Origin: Blautia sp900556555
Lineage (GTDB): Bacteria; Bacillota; Clostridia; Lachnospirales; Lachnospiraceae
Length of the DNA stretch: 64,000 nucleotides
NCBI GenBank assembly: GCA_964250615.1
Contig: CAXUGM010000005.1
Reading direction: 5' to 3' (one strand)
The position numbers and the translations under genes are program-made. Below the pieces are notes generated by a model, which was not told the DNA's origin, searched no databases, and saw only the letters and a program-made list of their open reading frames with translations. Below are positions 16,753-26,800 of this stretch, piece by piece; the first letter of the stretch is position 1, and the number at the start of each line of letters is the position of its first letter.

Positions 16753-18000
16753 TTACCACGATACTTTCTCTGTCCAGACTTTCCCTTCCGAAGGGAACAT
16801 TTCCCCAAACCCAAGGTCTTCTGCCCGGATGACACAAAGTTCCTCTGACTCATACGATACTGTCACCCGAAGCCTTGTCGTCTTGTTGGGCCGTTTGGGC
16901 AGCCCATCCAGCTTCATGCTGCATCTGGTCCTGTTTCCACCATCCATCGGCGTTACAATAAATTCCAGGTCATCCCTGTCATCTAAGATCAGTTCCAGTT
17001 CTGTATGGATTTCATACCAGTTTTTTCCTGCTTCTGCCAGAACGTAAGTCTTCGGTGAGCCATTGACCATCATCTCCATTGCCACATGATTTCTGACCAG
17101 GGAAGGGCTTAAATATAAATACCCCTTCAAATTGCCCTCATCGCATTTTTCTCTGGCACCGTAACAAGCACCTTTCACATAAAGATTGTTCCCGTAATAT
17201 ACATGCCGCTGGTTTTTGCACAAATAAGGCGTAGAGCGGACAGCCCATTCCTGGTCAAATCCATCCCCTACGATATAAATGCCGGAATATGGCTCTGTTC
17301 CACAGGATCTGGCAATCAGACGGTAGAAATTATCATCTCTTTCCACCGGATCTTGTGGAAGCTCTGCCGTAACACCATGCTCAATGTAGGCTACGATTGG
17401 TCTTCTCTGGCTGTCAATGGACAAACTTGCAAAAGAAACCTGGTTTTCCTCAAAAAGAAACCATCCTGTTTTCCTGTTCCAGTTATCTCTTCTGTGATTC
17501 ATCACATAATAATAAAAACTTTCGTCATAATCCTGGAGAAAGATCTGTTTTCTGTCAAACCCAATCTTTGCTGCTGCCTCATAAAAAGCCTTTACCATTG
17601 CCTTGGTAAGCTTTGGCACTGTGATCATCACAGCCTTGATCTGTCTTGCCGGGTCTGCTGTCCCCAGCAAAGAAATACATCCCCTTAGATAGTGTTCCAG
17701 AAGCTCCTCTGGCCTTCTCTTCATACCATCGATTTCAATTTCTTCCTGGCTTCCAAACAATCCCAAAAGCCCATTCACAGAAATTTCGCCTTCGTTTTTT
17801 GAAAAATACCGAGCCTCCATTCCGAAATGCCAGATTTCTTCTCCTTTTTTCTTAGACAGCATGGTTGGGAACAAATACTGATTGCTCCCTGTCTTCACGG
17901 AAATGGAAATGGGTTCTTTTTCTTTCCTGTCATAATAGCAGATCTGGGACTGGAGTTTTCCAATTTCCAAACCTACGATAATATTCCGAGTCTCATTCAT
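16753..18000 (-). CDS. Degenerate Hsp70/actin-fold protein (DUF5716-like)
   Basis: This 415-residue protein resembles the Hsp70 ATPase domain in order: 'IIVGLEIGKLQSQICYY' at residues ~7-23 is like phosphate-1 (GIDLGTT), 'VMITVPKLTKAMVKAFYEAA' near 123 is like Hsp70 'VITVPAYFNDxQR', and 'IYIVGDGFDQEW' near 245 is like phosphate-2. Key catalytic positions differ: the first loop has Glu and no Gly-Thr-Thr, and the 'NEPTAAA' equivalent reads 'QDYDESFYY'. ATP turnover may therefore be lost or altered. The C-terminal ~110 residues look beta-rich. GGAGGG precedes the ATG. From memory this is the DUF5716 family, regularly next to DUF5717. It sits 15 bp after that large gene. Confidence 0.8.
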   Translation of the reverse strand: MNETRNIIVGLEIGKLQSQICYYDRKEKEPISISVKTGSNQYLFPTMLSKKKGEEIWHFGMEARYFSKNEGEISVNGLLGLFGSQEEIEIDGMKRRPEELLEHYLRGCISLLGTADPARQIKAVMITVPKLTKAMVKAFYEAAAKIGFDRKQIFLQDYDESFYYYVMNHRRDNWNRKTGWFLFEENQVSFASLSIDSQRRPIVAYIEHGVTAELPQDPVERDDNFYRLIARSCGTEPYSGIYIVGDGFDQEWAVRSTPYLCKNQRHVYYGNNLYVKGACYGAREKCDEGNLKGYLYLSPSLVRNHVAMEMMVNGSPKTYVLAEAGKNWYEIHTELELILDDRDDLEFIVTPMDGGNRTRCSMKLDGLPKRPNKTTRLRVTVSYESEELCVIRAEDLGFGEMFPSEGKVWTEKVSW

Positions 18001-18015
18001 TCCATTTTCCCTCCT

Positions 18016-21000
18016 TTAATCTATCAGTGGGAACAGTTGCCCAATCTGCTGCTCCTGTCTCAGATACTCTTCTTCCATACGGCACAAATCCTCTGTCTGT
18101 CCTCTTTCTTTCATCTGAAGCATGGCATTTAACATCTGGTACTTACTTCTTCCGGTAAAACCAGACTTATCTACTGTAAGTATCTGTTTTTCTGTTATTT
18201 CCCTGCTGCCTTCCTGCTCTATGACAAAATACACCATGAGCTTTTCTCCATAAAACAAGACAAAATCCTTATTATAAATCCCCTGATACCGTTCTTTGAT
18301 GGGCTCTGTCTTTTCCTCAGACAGCACATGCTCCCGCTCAATCTGATAATGAATGGTTACTTTTGCACCTGGTTTTGCTTTACACTCAGCAAACAGTTTA
18401 TCATCCATCTGGTATATCTGAAGCAGTTCTTCCGGAAGTTTCTGGAAAAAGGCAAATTTCAGCCGTTCTTCTTCACATTCCTCCAAAATTTTGCCTGCCT
18501 GTTTCATCTTTCTGTCATCCCAGTTGTTTTCTTCTGTATCATGCTTCAAAAGTGCAAGCCTGCAAATAATATCGCACTCCCACTGATGCTCCAGGACTTT
18601 CTCCAGAGCTTCAAACAAAAATTTGTCCTTTTGGGCTTCTCCCACAAAATACTCATAAGATTCAAAGGTAAGATAGGCAAGAAGTACCTGCTCTCTTCCC
18701 CCCTGGCTGATATATTCCTGAAGAACCTTCAGCCCCTGGGGATGTGCATATCGGGTGAACATGCTGTATAAAAGAATCTTTTCTTCCAGCCCATAACAAT
18801 CCACTGCAAAGCCCATGGCACGTTCCCATAGCCATACCATCTCATCTACCGGGCCTTCAAAATGCTTCACCAGATATCGGAGAAGGATTTCATCATACAC
18901 GCCTTCCCTTACAATATAGGATGCAAGAAGCAGCATTTCTTCTTCGTATTCAAATTCCAGGTTTAAAATCATCTGGCTGCAAAGCCGAAGCAAAACCGGA
19001 ATATCAATGTTTTCATAACCATATTCGCATACCAGATCATAAGCCCCAAGAAACATATCCTGTTTCACAAGAATGGTGATCAGAAGACGTTTGTTCACTC
19101 TTGCAAATTCTCTGAAATCCATGTTTTTCAGAGATTCCCGCAGGTTTCTGTTATCCATCTGTGATTCATAATACAGCAAAAGACGTTTCCTGATTTCCTG
19201 CCTGTAGGAATCCGTAAAATCTTCCTGTTCCAGTACAGCCTGGAAATTTTCTATATTCTGCTCATTCACTGGATTTTCATGCTTCAGTTCCCCACAGACA
19301 TGAAGCAGCATTCCTAGATACTTTCTTCCATCTTTGCATAATTTACCGGAAAGCTCCTCTACGTCCAGAAGCGGATGAATATTATAATCCACCGTTGCCA
19401 CATACCGCCTCTGGCAACTGTCTTCAAAAAGCACGGCTGCGTCTTTTGTATAAAGAGAGATATAGGCCGTCTTGTCTGCACAGACATAGACCTGCTCTTT
19501 TTTCATGGATGCATGACGGACAATCACCCTTCTGATCTTAGGGTCATCACAATAAATCCTCTGTGTGAATAAAACCCTTGCAAGAGCTGCACGTACATTT
19601 TCGTCTTGAGAGTCCACGCAAAACTCCTGATAAACCACAGCGAAATCCTCATTCATCCTTCCTTCTTTTATTTTCTCACAGGCAAAGACTTCCATTTTTT
19701 TCCGGTATGCCTGATAGGTGTCAGGATCAATGTCTTTGTTGCGAATTACATTGCTGTACACAAATGCTTTTTTCTTATCACTTAGCGTATTATTATATCC
19801 AAAATACAGACGGATTACCTTTGGCAGAACCTTCTGGTAATTCCTGCTCATGGTCTCAATATAATATTCATACAGTCCTGTGATTTTCAGTTCTGACAGC
19901 ACGGCCAGTTCATACCACCTGAAATATTCCTGCTTCCTGGGTTCCCCTTTCATGATAAGCTGGCAGATTCCTTTGACTGCCTGTGAGGAAGGATAAAGTT
20001 CATAGGCTGTTTCCAGAATTTCGTACACTTTTTGTGAAAATCCTTTCATCTGTCCTGCCAGGTCCACTGCCCGAAAAGCCATCTCTTCTGTGAGAATGCC
20101 ATACTTTTCTGCAAATAAAAATACCTGCACTGTAAACGCATTCATTTTGCGGAATACAGAGCCGTCTTCCGCACCTAATTTGCATGCCATAAGATACAAA
20201 AACGGACTGCGGCATCCTGTGCGGTACTGTTCTTCCAGAAGGAACATTTTCCTTGCCTGAGTTCTCAGTGCTTCTCCATCCATCTGGAAAATCATATATA
20301 ACAGCAGTTCACTGTCCACCCGCCGCTGATAGAGCTGGTAGAGTCTGGAAATAGTATTTTCTCTTGACTGGGTGCTCCTTTGGGAATACTCATTAAGATA
20401 TAAAAAAGCACCTTCCAATTCTTCTTCCTGATGCACTTTCTGGTTATTTTCCAGTGCATCCAAAAGTCTCCTTGCCTCTTCTTTCTCTCCTTTTATCAGA
20501 TAGACATAGGCTTCAAATAACTGGCATTCCGTAGAATAATAGCCATTTTCCTTTAATTCTTCCAGCAAGTCCTGCATGTTGCTGCACCAGGCATCCGGCT
20601 CAATACGTCCAAGATGCAGATTCAGAAGCTCCTTCGCTGCACCCAGACGTTTTTTCTTCTCGTATGCAGTGACATTGACCTGAATACGGCTGCTTTTCGA
20701 TGCTGTAATTTCATAGGTAATGGTCTCATATACAGTTTTTATCCGGATTCTGCCTAAGTTTCTTCCTCTTCCCAGGTATTCCCTGCGGATGATATATTCC
20801 AAATCATAGACACTGCCAATAAAGTGTCCGTCTTGGATAGATGTTTTCTCCACCTCCAGGAACTCTCCCTCTGTCTCAATCTCTGCACGGAGAAATCCCC
20901 ATCCGCTCCGCCTGATTCTAAGAGTATCTTTCAAGGAACTCTGCACCTCATAAAGCTCCAGGGACTCCTTTTCCAGGCTTAGGGATACCGGCTTTTTCAG

Positions 21001-21543
21001 CCCTGCTCCTATGAGAAATTCTTCCAGGTTCTGATAGGGAACAGGAGCTTTTGACATAGACTCATAATAAGGCAGCAATTCTTCCCTGTCTTTCAATAAT
21101 TGTGCAAAAGAGGCATCTGCAAATAACTGATATGCCTCTCTGAAATCATCTTTTGCAAGATTTACAAACTCTTCCAGTGTCCGCACTGCACCCTGGGAAG
21201 TACGCACCTCCGGTTTCTTAACAGCAATTGAAAAAGGCACCCTGTATTCTCCTATACTGGTGCTTAATACAATCTCTCCTGCAATGATATCCTGGCCTTC
21301 CAGGCCTTCTGCGTCTATTCCATAAGGAAGCCGTACTGTTTCTCCTGAAAATTTCTCTTTTCCTAAAAGAAATCTTCTGTGAGTGGAGTAAGCCATTCCC
21401 TTAATTCTTCTATGATCTTCTGCCCAGAATTCCAGCTCTCCCCTAAGCTTTTCCTCTGGCAGGGTATCCAGTACGATTTCTCCTGCAGACAATTTCAGTC
21501 CTGGTACATCATACTCAAATCTTCCATTTATCAGTTGTTCCAT
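18016..21543 (-). CDS. Giant helical-repeat protein (DUF5717-like)
   Basis: This protein of ~1175 residues has no signal peptide or membrane helix that I can see. Residues ~1-110 and 175-300 are beta-rich and look like paired immunoglobulin-like or adaptor domains ('AGEIVLDTLPEEKLRGELEFWA'-type strands). From ~300 to ~1000 it is a long series of ~35-residue helical pairs resembling TPR/HEAT repeats ('ALENNQKVHQEEELEGAFLY', 'YELAVLSELKITGLYEYYIE'). A beta-rich tail follows. The start is uncertain: ATG at 21543 lacks a close ribosome site, whereas TTG at 21555 has AAGGGTGAT 5 bp upstream. It heads the operon with the Hsp70-like and TPR genes. I recall it as DUF5717; function is unknown. Confidence 0.8.
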   Translation of the reverse strand: MEQLINGRFEYDVPGLKLSAGEIVLDTLPEEKLRGELEFWAEDHRRIKGMAYSTHRRFLLGKEKFSGETVRLPYGIDAEGLEGQDIIAGEIVLSTSIGEYRVPFSIAVKKPEVRTSQGAVRTLEEFVNLAKDDFREAYQLFADASFAQLLKDREELLPYYESMSKAPVPYQNLEEFLIGAGLKKPVSLSLEKESLELYEVQSSLKDTLRIRRSGWGFLRAEIETEGEFLEVEKTSIQDGHFIGSVYDLEYIIRREYLGRGRNLGRIRIKTVYETITYEITASKSSRIQVNVTAYEKKKRLGAAKELLNLHLGRIEPDAWCSNMQDLLEELKENGYYSTECQLFEAYVYLIKGEKEEARRLLDALENNQKVHQEEELEGAFLYLNEYSQRSTQSRENTISRLYQLYQRRVDSELLLYMIFQMDGEALRTQARKMFLLEEQYRTGCRSPFLYLMACKLGAEDGSVFRKMNAFTVQVFLFAEKYGILTEEMAFRAVDLAGQMKGFSQKVYEILETAYELYPSSQAVKGICQLIMKGEPRKQEYFRWYELAVLSELKITGLYEYYIETMSRNYQKVLPKVIRLYFGYNNTLSDKKKAFVYSNVIRNKDIDPDTYQAYRKKMEVFACEKIKEGRMNEDFAVVYQEFCVDSQDENVRAALARVLFTQRIYCDDPKIRRVIVRHASMKKEQVYVCADKTAYISLYTKDAAVLFEDSCQRRYVATVDYNIHPLLDVEELSGKLCKDGRKYLGMLLHVCGELKHENPVNEQNIENFQAVLEQEDFTDSYRQEIRKRLLLYYESQMDNRNLRESLKNMDFREFARVNKRLLITILVKQDMFLGAYDLVCEYGYENIDIPVLLRLCSQMILNLEFEYEEEMLLLASYIVREGVYDEILLRYLVKHFEGPVDEMVWLWERAMGFAVDCYGLEEKILLYSMFTRYAHPQGLKVLQEYISQGGREQVLLAYLTFESYEYFVGEAQKDKFLFEALEKVLEHQWECDIICRLALLKHDTEENNWDDRKMKQAGKILEECEEERLKFAFFQKLPEELLQIYQMDDKLFAECKAKPGAKVTIHYQIEREHVLSEEKTEPIKERYQGIYNKDFVLFYGEKLMVYFVIEQEGSREITEKQILTVDKSGFTGRSKYQMLNAMLQMKERGQTEDLCRMEEEYLRQEQQIGQLFPLID

Positions 21544-21608
21544 TCTTGTTTTCAATTTATCACCCTTACCCTGTCTCGTATAGTAACTATGAATTCCATA
21601 TTGAATCC

Positions 21609-21638
21609 TTGACCACAATCTGCTACTATGGATTATAC
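21609..21638 (+). promoter_or_regulatory. Candidate promoter of the aminotransferase gene
   Basis: TTGACC at 21609-21614, 18 bp spacing, TTATAC at 21633-21638, within the 148-bp divergent gap. On the other strand TTCAAT (complement of 21597-21602) with TATACG (complement of 21574-21579) at 17 bp could serve the large repeat-protein operon; that one is weaker. Confidence 0.45.
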
Positions 21639-21691
21639 ACTACAACAGTCTGCTGTGCAACGTACAATAAACATGAAAGCGAGGCGTACCC

Positions 21692-22789
21692 ATGCTGAAA
21701 CATAAAGACCATTTCCATGGCAGTGACCTGGAAAAAATTGAAGAAATCTATCATATCAAAAAAGAGGACATTACCAGTTTCTCCGCAAACGTCAATCCTC
21801 TTGGCATCTCTCCCATGCTCAGGGATACTCTTTCCAAGCATGTAGATGCTATTTCTACTTATCCTGACCGTGACTACACAAAGCTTCGCAAGAGTATCTG
21901 CGACTATACCGGTGCTGAATTTGACAACATCATCGTAGGCAATGGTTCTACTGAGCTGATCTCCCTGTTTATTCAGACTACTCAGCCCCAGAAAGCCCTG
22001 ATCTTAGGCCCTACCTATTCAGAATATGAACGTGAGATTGCCCTGCAGGGAGGACAGACTCTTTATTATCCTTTAAAAGAAGAAGATTTATTCCAGATAA
22101 ATGTAGAAGATTTCTGCAGCCGGCTCAACGACAGCCTGGATCTTCTGGTACTGTGCAATCCGAACAATCCAACTTCCACAGCCATTACCAGAAAAGACAT
22201 GCGGAAAATCCTGGACCGTGCCATGCAGTTTGGTATTTCTGTTATGGTGGATGAGACTTATGAAGAATTTACAGATGCCGGAAGCAAGATTTCCTCCATT
22301 CCTCTTACTAATAATTACAATAACCTCATTGTACTGAGAGGAATTTCCAAGTTCTTTGCAGCTCCCGGCCTCCGTCTCGGATATGCCGTGACCGGAAATC
22401 CTGACCTGCTGAAATATATTAATACCAAGAAGAATCCATGGACTATCAACAGCCTGGCGGAAATCGCAGGATGTATCATGTTCTCAGATAAAGAATATAT
22501 CGAAAAAACAAGAGCTCTGATTACCAGTGAGCGGAACCGTCTGTATGAACTCATGAGTACCTGGGAGCACGTAAAGGTGTATCCTTCCTGCTCTAATTTT
22601 CTTTTGGTGAAGATTTTGAGAGAAGATGTGACTTCTGAAATGGTATTTGATCATTGCATCAGAAAGGGCCTGATGATCCGGGACTGCTCTACCTTCCCGT
22701 TTCTGGATAATTCCTTTATCCGTTTCTGTGTCATGAGCCCGGAGAAAAATGACGAGCTGATGGAGGCGTTAAAAGAATTGGGGTTATAA
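21692..22789 (+). CDS. HisC/CobD-like PLP-dependent aminotransferase
   Basis: This 365-residue fold-type I PLP enzyme has 'SANVNPLGISPMLRD' near the start, 'VGNGSTELISLFIQ', 'VLCNPNNPTSTAI', 'VDETYEEFTD' (PLP-ring Asp and Tyr) and 'GISKFFAAPGLRLGYA', whose Lys forms the Schiff base. The overall pattern fits histidinol-phosphate aminotransferases and the related threonine-phosphate decarboxylase CobD. No his or cobalamin genes are nearby, so I give no gene symbol. It is transcribed divergently from the unknown repeat-protein operon and convergently with purC. Confidence 0.85.
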   Translation: MLKHKDHFHGSDLEKIEEIYHIKKEDITSFSANVNPLGISPMLRDTLSKHVDAISTYPDRDYTKLRKSICDYTGAEFDNIIVGNGSTELISLFIQTTQPQKALILGPTYSEYEREIALQGGQTLYYPLKEEDLFQINVEDFCSRLNDSLDLLVLCNPNNPTSTAITRKDMRKILDRAMQFGISVMVDETYEEFTDAGSKISSIPLTNNYNNLIVLRGISKFFAAPGLRLGYAVTGNPDLLKYINTKKNPWTINSLAEIAGCIMFSDKEYIEKTRALITSERNRLYELMSTWEHVKVYPSCSNFLLVKILREDVTSEMVFDHCIRKGLMIRDCSTFPFLDNSFIRFCVMSPEKNDELMEALKELGL

Positions 22790-22790
22790 A

Positions 22791-22820
22791 AAAGCAACGG
22801 CTGGCCACATCAGCCAGCCG
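22791..22820 (-). terminator. purC terminator
   Basis: CGGCTGGC (22798-22805) pairs perfectly with GCCAGCCG (22813-22820). On the minus strand the stem is followed after a few bases by TTTTTT. It lies ~90 bp beyond the purC stop and may also stop the opposing aminotransferase transcript. The 22821-22908 remainder shows nothing further. Confidence 0.7.
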
Positions 22821-22908
22821 CTCATACTTAATAGGCTAAAAATCGCAAAACAATATTTTCAACCGATAAAGGCATGGAACCTGAGTATTGACCTCACAAG
22901 AAACCTTC

Positions 22909-23778
22909 CTAAAATTTCTCCCCGGAAAGCAGTTCATAAGCTTCTTTGTACTTGTCCACCGTCTTTTCTACTACTTCATCCGGCAGCAGGAAATCACTGT
23001 CCGGGTTTGCTTTTAACCAGTCTCTCACATACTGTTTATCAAAAGAAGGTTGTCCCTGTCCCGGCTTATAACCGTCAAGAGGCCAGAATCTGGAGCTGTC
23101 CGGTGTGAGCATCTCATCACCAAGTACCACTTCCCCATTCTCATCCAGGCCAAACTCAAACTTGGTATCCGCAATAATGATATTTTTGGTCAATGCATAT
23201 TCTGCACATTTCTTGTAAAGTGCAATGGTATAATCACGCAGTTTCTCTGCGTACTCCCTTCCTTTTCCAGGATATGCTTTTTCGAGTGTTTCTACTGTTG
23301 CCTCAAAAGAAACATTTTCATCATGGTCACCGATTTCTGCCTTTGTGGATGGTGTATAAATAGGTTCCGGCAGCTTATCGGATTCCTGTAAGCCTTCCGG
23401 CAGGGAAATGCCGCATACCGTACCATTTTCCTGGTAACTTGCCCAGCCGCTCCCTGAAATATAACCTCTGACAATACATTCTACAGGCAGCATTTCCAGC
23501 TTTTTACAAAGCATCACATGATTCTGAAACTCCGGCTGTCTGAAATATTCCGGCATATCCTCCGTGTCTGTGGAAATCATATGATTGGGAACAATGTCTT
23601 TTGTAAAATCAAACCAGAACTTGGACATTTTGGTGAGAACCGCACCTTTGTCTGTAATCTTATTCTTCAGGATGTAATCGAATGCGGATATTCTGTCTGT
23701 CGCATACATTACAAGCTGGTCACCAATATCAAAAATCTGACGCACTTTACCTTCTTTAAATGGTTTGTATTCCTGCAT
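22909..23778 (-). CDS. purC: SAICAR synthetase
   Basis: This 289-residue enzyme ligates aspartate to CAIR with ATP, a middle step of purine synthesis; PurB then releases fumarate from the product. Motifs are 'FKEGKVRQIFDIGDQLVMYATDRISAFD' split across residues ~7-35 (ATP loop and SAICAR signature 1), 'VECIVRGYISGSGW' and 'IADTKFEFGL' (metal site). The start at 23778 (MQEYKPFKEG) has AAAGGTGA directly upstream; a longer frame begins in the polC downstream spacer without a ribosome site. Confidence 0.96.
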   Translation of the reverse strand: MQEYKPFKEGKVRQIFDIGDQLVMYATDRISAFDYILKNKITDKGAVLTKMSKFWFDFTKDIVPNHMISTDTEDMPEYFRQPEFQNHVMLCKKLEMLPVECIVRGYISGSGWASYQENGTVCGISLPEGLQESDKLPEPIYTPSTKAEIGDHDENVSFEATVETLEKAYPGKGREYAEKLRDYTIALYKKCAEYALTKNIIIADTKFEFGLDENGEVVLGDEMLTPDSSRFWPLDGYKPGQGQPSFDKQYVRDWLKANPDSDFLLPDEVVEKTVDKYKEAYELLSGEKF

Positions 23779-23873
23779 AATTTCACCTTTCCTCTTCTTT
23801 CTTTTTTCCACTACATCATATAGCGGATTATGCTTTCTTGCAATAATTTTTTTCAAAAAAAGCGAAAAAAACT

Positions 23874-26800
23874 TTACTGAAAATCAAACAAGGACATCTG
23901 ATTTGACTGTGGAAGTTTTCCAAAAAGCCCCAGATCATTCATCAGATCAATGGTGGAAACCGTAACTTTTGTCCTGTTTCTGAAGTCATCTAAAGAAAGA
24001 AATTCTCCTTCTTCTGCGGCTGCCACCACAGCATCTGCTGCACGGTCTCCAAGACCTTCAATGGTATCCAGTGCCGGCATTAATTTTCCATCTATGATCT
24101 GGAAGGTATGGGCATTTGCCTTATAAATATCAATGGGTACAAACTCAAATCCTCTCGCATACATCTCCTGTACAATCTTCATATCCTTATAGGTATCCTG
24201 CTCTTTTTTGCTGAGCGTATCTTTTCGTTTCTCATAATCATCCATGAAATATTCCAGTTTTTCTTTTCCCTGGCACATGAGTTCATAAGAAAAAGCAGTG
24301 GCACGGATACTAAAATACGCTGCATAATAAGCAAGTGGATAGAAAATCTTACAGTAGGCAATTCTCCATCCCATCATAACATAAGCCGCTGCATGGGCTT
24401 TTGGGAACATATATTTGATCTTCTTACAGGAGCCAATATACCAGTCCGGTACATCATGCTTTTTCATTTCTTCTTCCCACTCCGGCTTCAGTCCTTTTCC
24501 CTTACGGACACTCTCCATAATGGTAAATGCCTGTCCATGCTCCAGACCTTTATTAATCAGATAGATCATAATATCATCACGGGTACAGATACAGGTGGTA
24601 ATGGTCGCTGTCCCTGATTTAATCAAATCCTGGGCATTTCCAAGCCATACATCTGTACCGTGGGACAGACCGGAAATACGCACCAAATCCGAAAAAGACG
24701 TAGGATTGGCATCAATTAACATCTGCATGGCAAACTCTGTTCCGAATTCAGGAATTCCCAGGCATCCCAGAGGACAGCCTCTGATATCTGCTGGTGTCAG
24801 CCCCAATGCCTCTGTTCCCTTAAACAAAGACATAACTTCCTTGGAATCCAGTGGAATTTCCCTGGCATTGATTCCTGTCAAGTCCTCCAGCATACGAATC
24901 ATGGTAGGATCATCGTGTCCCAGTATATCCAGCTTCAGCAAGTTGGAGTCAATGGAATGATAATCAAAATGTGTGGTGATAATATCACTGTTCATATCAT
25001 TTGCAGGATGCTGTACTGGGGTAAACTCTTCAATATCCCATCCAATAGGAAGTACAATAATACCTCCCGGATGCTGCCCTGTGGTTCTCCGAACTCCGGT
25101 ACATCCCTGGACAATGCGGTTAATCTCGCAGTTTCGCTTCCGCTGACCCCGCTCCTCGTAATAATTTTTCACATACCCAAAGGCTGTTTTTTCAGCCAGC
25201 GTACCGATAGTTCCTGCCTTAAAGGTCTGTCCCGCACCGAAAATAACCTCTACATAGCGGTGTGCTTTTCCCTGATAATCACCGGAAAAGTTCAGGTCAA
25301 TATCCGGCTCCTTATCTCCCTTAAATCCCAGGAATGTCTCAAAGGGAATGTCAAATCCTTCTTTTACAAGTGGTTCTCCGCACACCGGACAATTTTTATC
25401 CGGCATATCACATCCGGCTCTTCCGGAATACTCCCGGACTTCCGGGGAATCAAAATCCGCATAATGACATTTTGCACAATAATAATGAGGACTTAAAGGA
25501 TTTACTTCCGTAATTCCCGACATCGTAGCAGCAAAGGAAGAACCTACAGAACCTCTGGAACCTACCAGGTAACCGTCACTGTTGCTCTTCCACACCAGTT
25601 TCTGGGCAATCATATACATAACCGCATAACCATTGGAAATAATGGAATTTAATTCTCTTTCCAGACGTTCTTCTACCGTTTTAGGAAGCTCTTCTCCATA
25701 AATTTCATGTGCACGGTTGTAGCAGATTTCTCTTAACATGGCATCTGAATTTTCAATGACAGGAGGACATTTTCCCTTATGAATAGGTGAAATTTTTTCT
25801 ACCATATCTGCAATCTTATTCGGATTTTCAATGACAATTTCCTCTGCTTTTTCTCTTCCTAAATAAGCAAATTCCTCCAGCATTTCCTCTGTTGTACGCA
25901 GATACAGAGGCGCCTGGTCATCTGCATCATCAAATCCTTTTCCAGCCATAATAATCCTACGGTACACCTCATCTTCTGGGTCCAGAAAATGCACATCGCA
26001 GGTAGCCACCACCGGCTTATTAAAGGCTTCTCCCAGTTTTATAATTTTACGGTTTATTTCCTGCAGGTCTTCTTCTGAATTAATATCAGACCGATCCTCA
26101 TTTCGTATCATAAAGGCATTGTTTCCAAGGGGCTGAACTTCCAGATAATCATAGAAGTTTACCAGCCGGGCAATCTCTGCCTCCGGCCTTCCGTTTAAGA
26201 TTGCCTGATACAGTTCCCCTGCCTCACAGGCAGAGCCGATCATCAGTCCTTCCTGGTATTTCAGGTACAGACTTTTGGGAATCCTGGGTCTTCTGTGATA
26301 ATAAATCAGGTGGGAATCTGAAATCAGGTGATACAGATTGACTCTTCCCACATCATTTTTAGCCAGGATAATGGCATGGTATGTGGGCATCTTCTGTACC
26401 GATTCTACTGACACAGCTCCCTTTTTATTCAGATCATCCAAGTCCATGATATCCCTTTCCTCACACATGGGAATAAACTTTTCAAAGATTTCTGTCGTAC
26501 ACGCTGCATCATCCACTGCCCTGTGGTGGTGCTCCAGGGAAACACCTACTGCCTTGGCTACTGTATCCAGCTTAAAACGGTTTAACTGGGGCAGCAGAAA
26601 ACGTGCCATACCAACCGTATCTACTATGGTATCTTCTCTTTGAATCCCAATATCCGCATAATTTTTCTGGATAAAGCTCATATCAAACTCTGCATTGTGG
26701 GCTACCATGACACATCCACGGCAAAATTCCTCAAACTGAGGCAGAATTACATCAATGGTAGGAGCATCTTTTACCATGTTATCGTTGATGCTGGTAAGCT

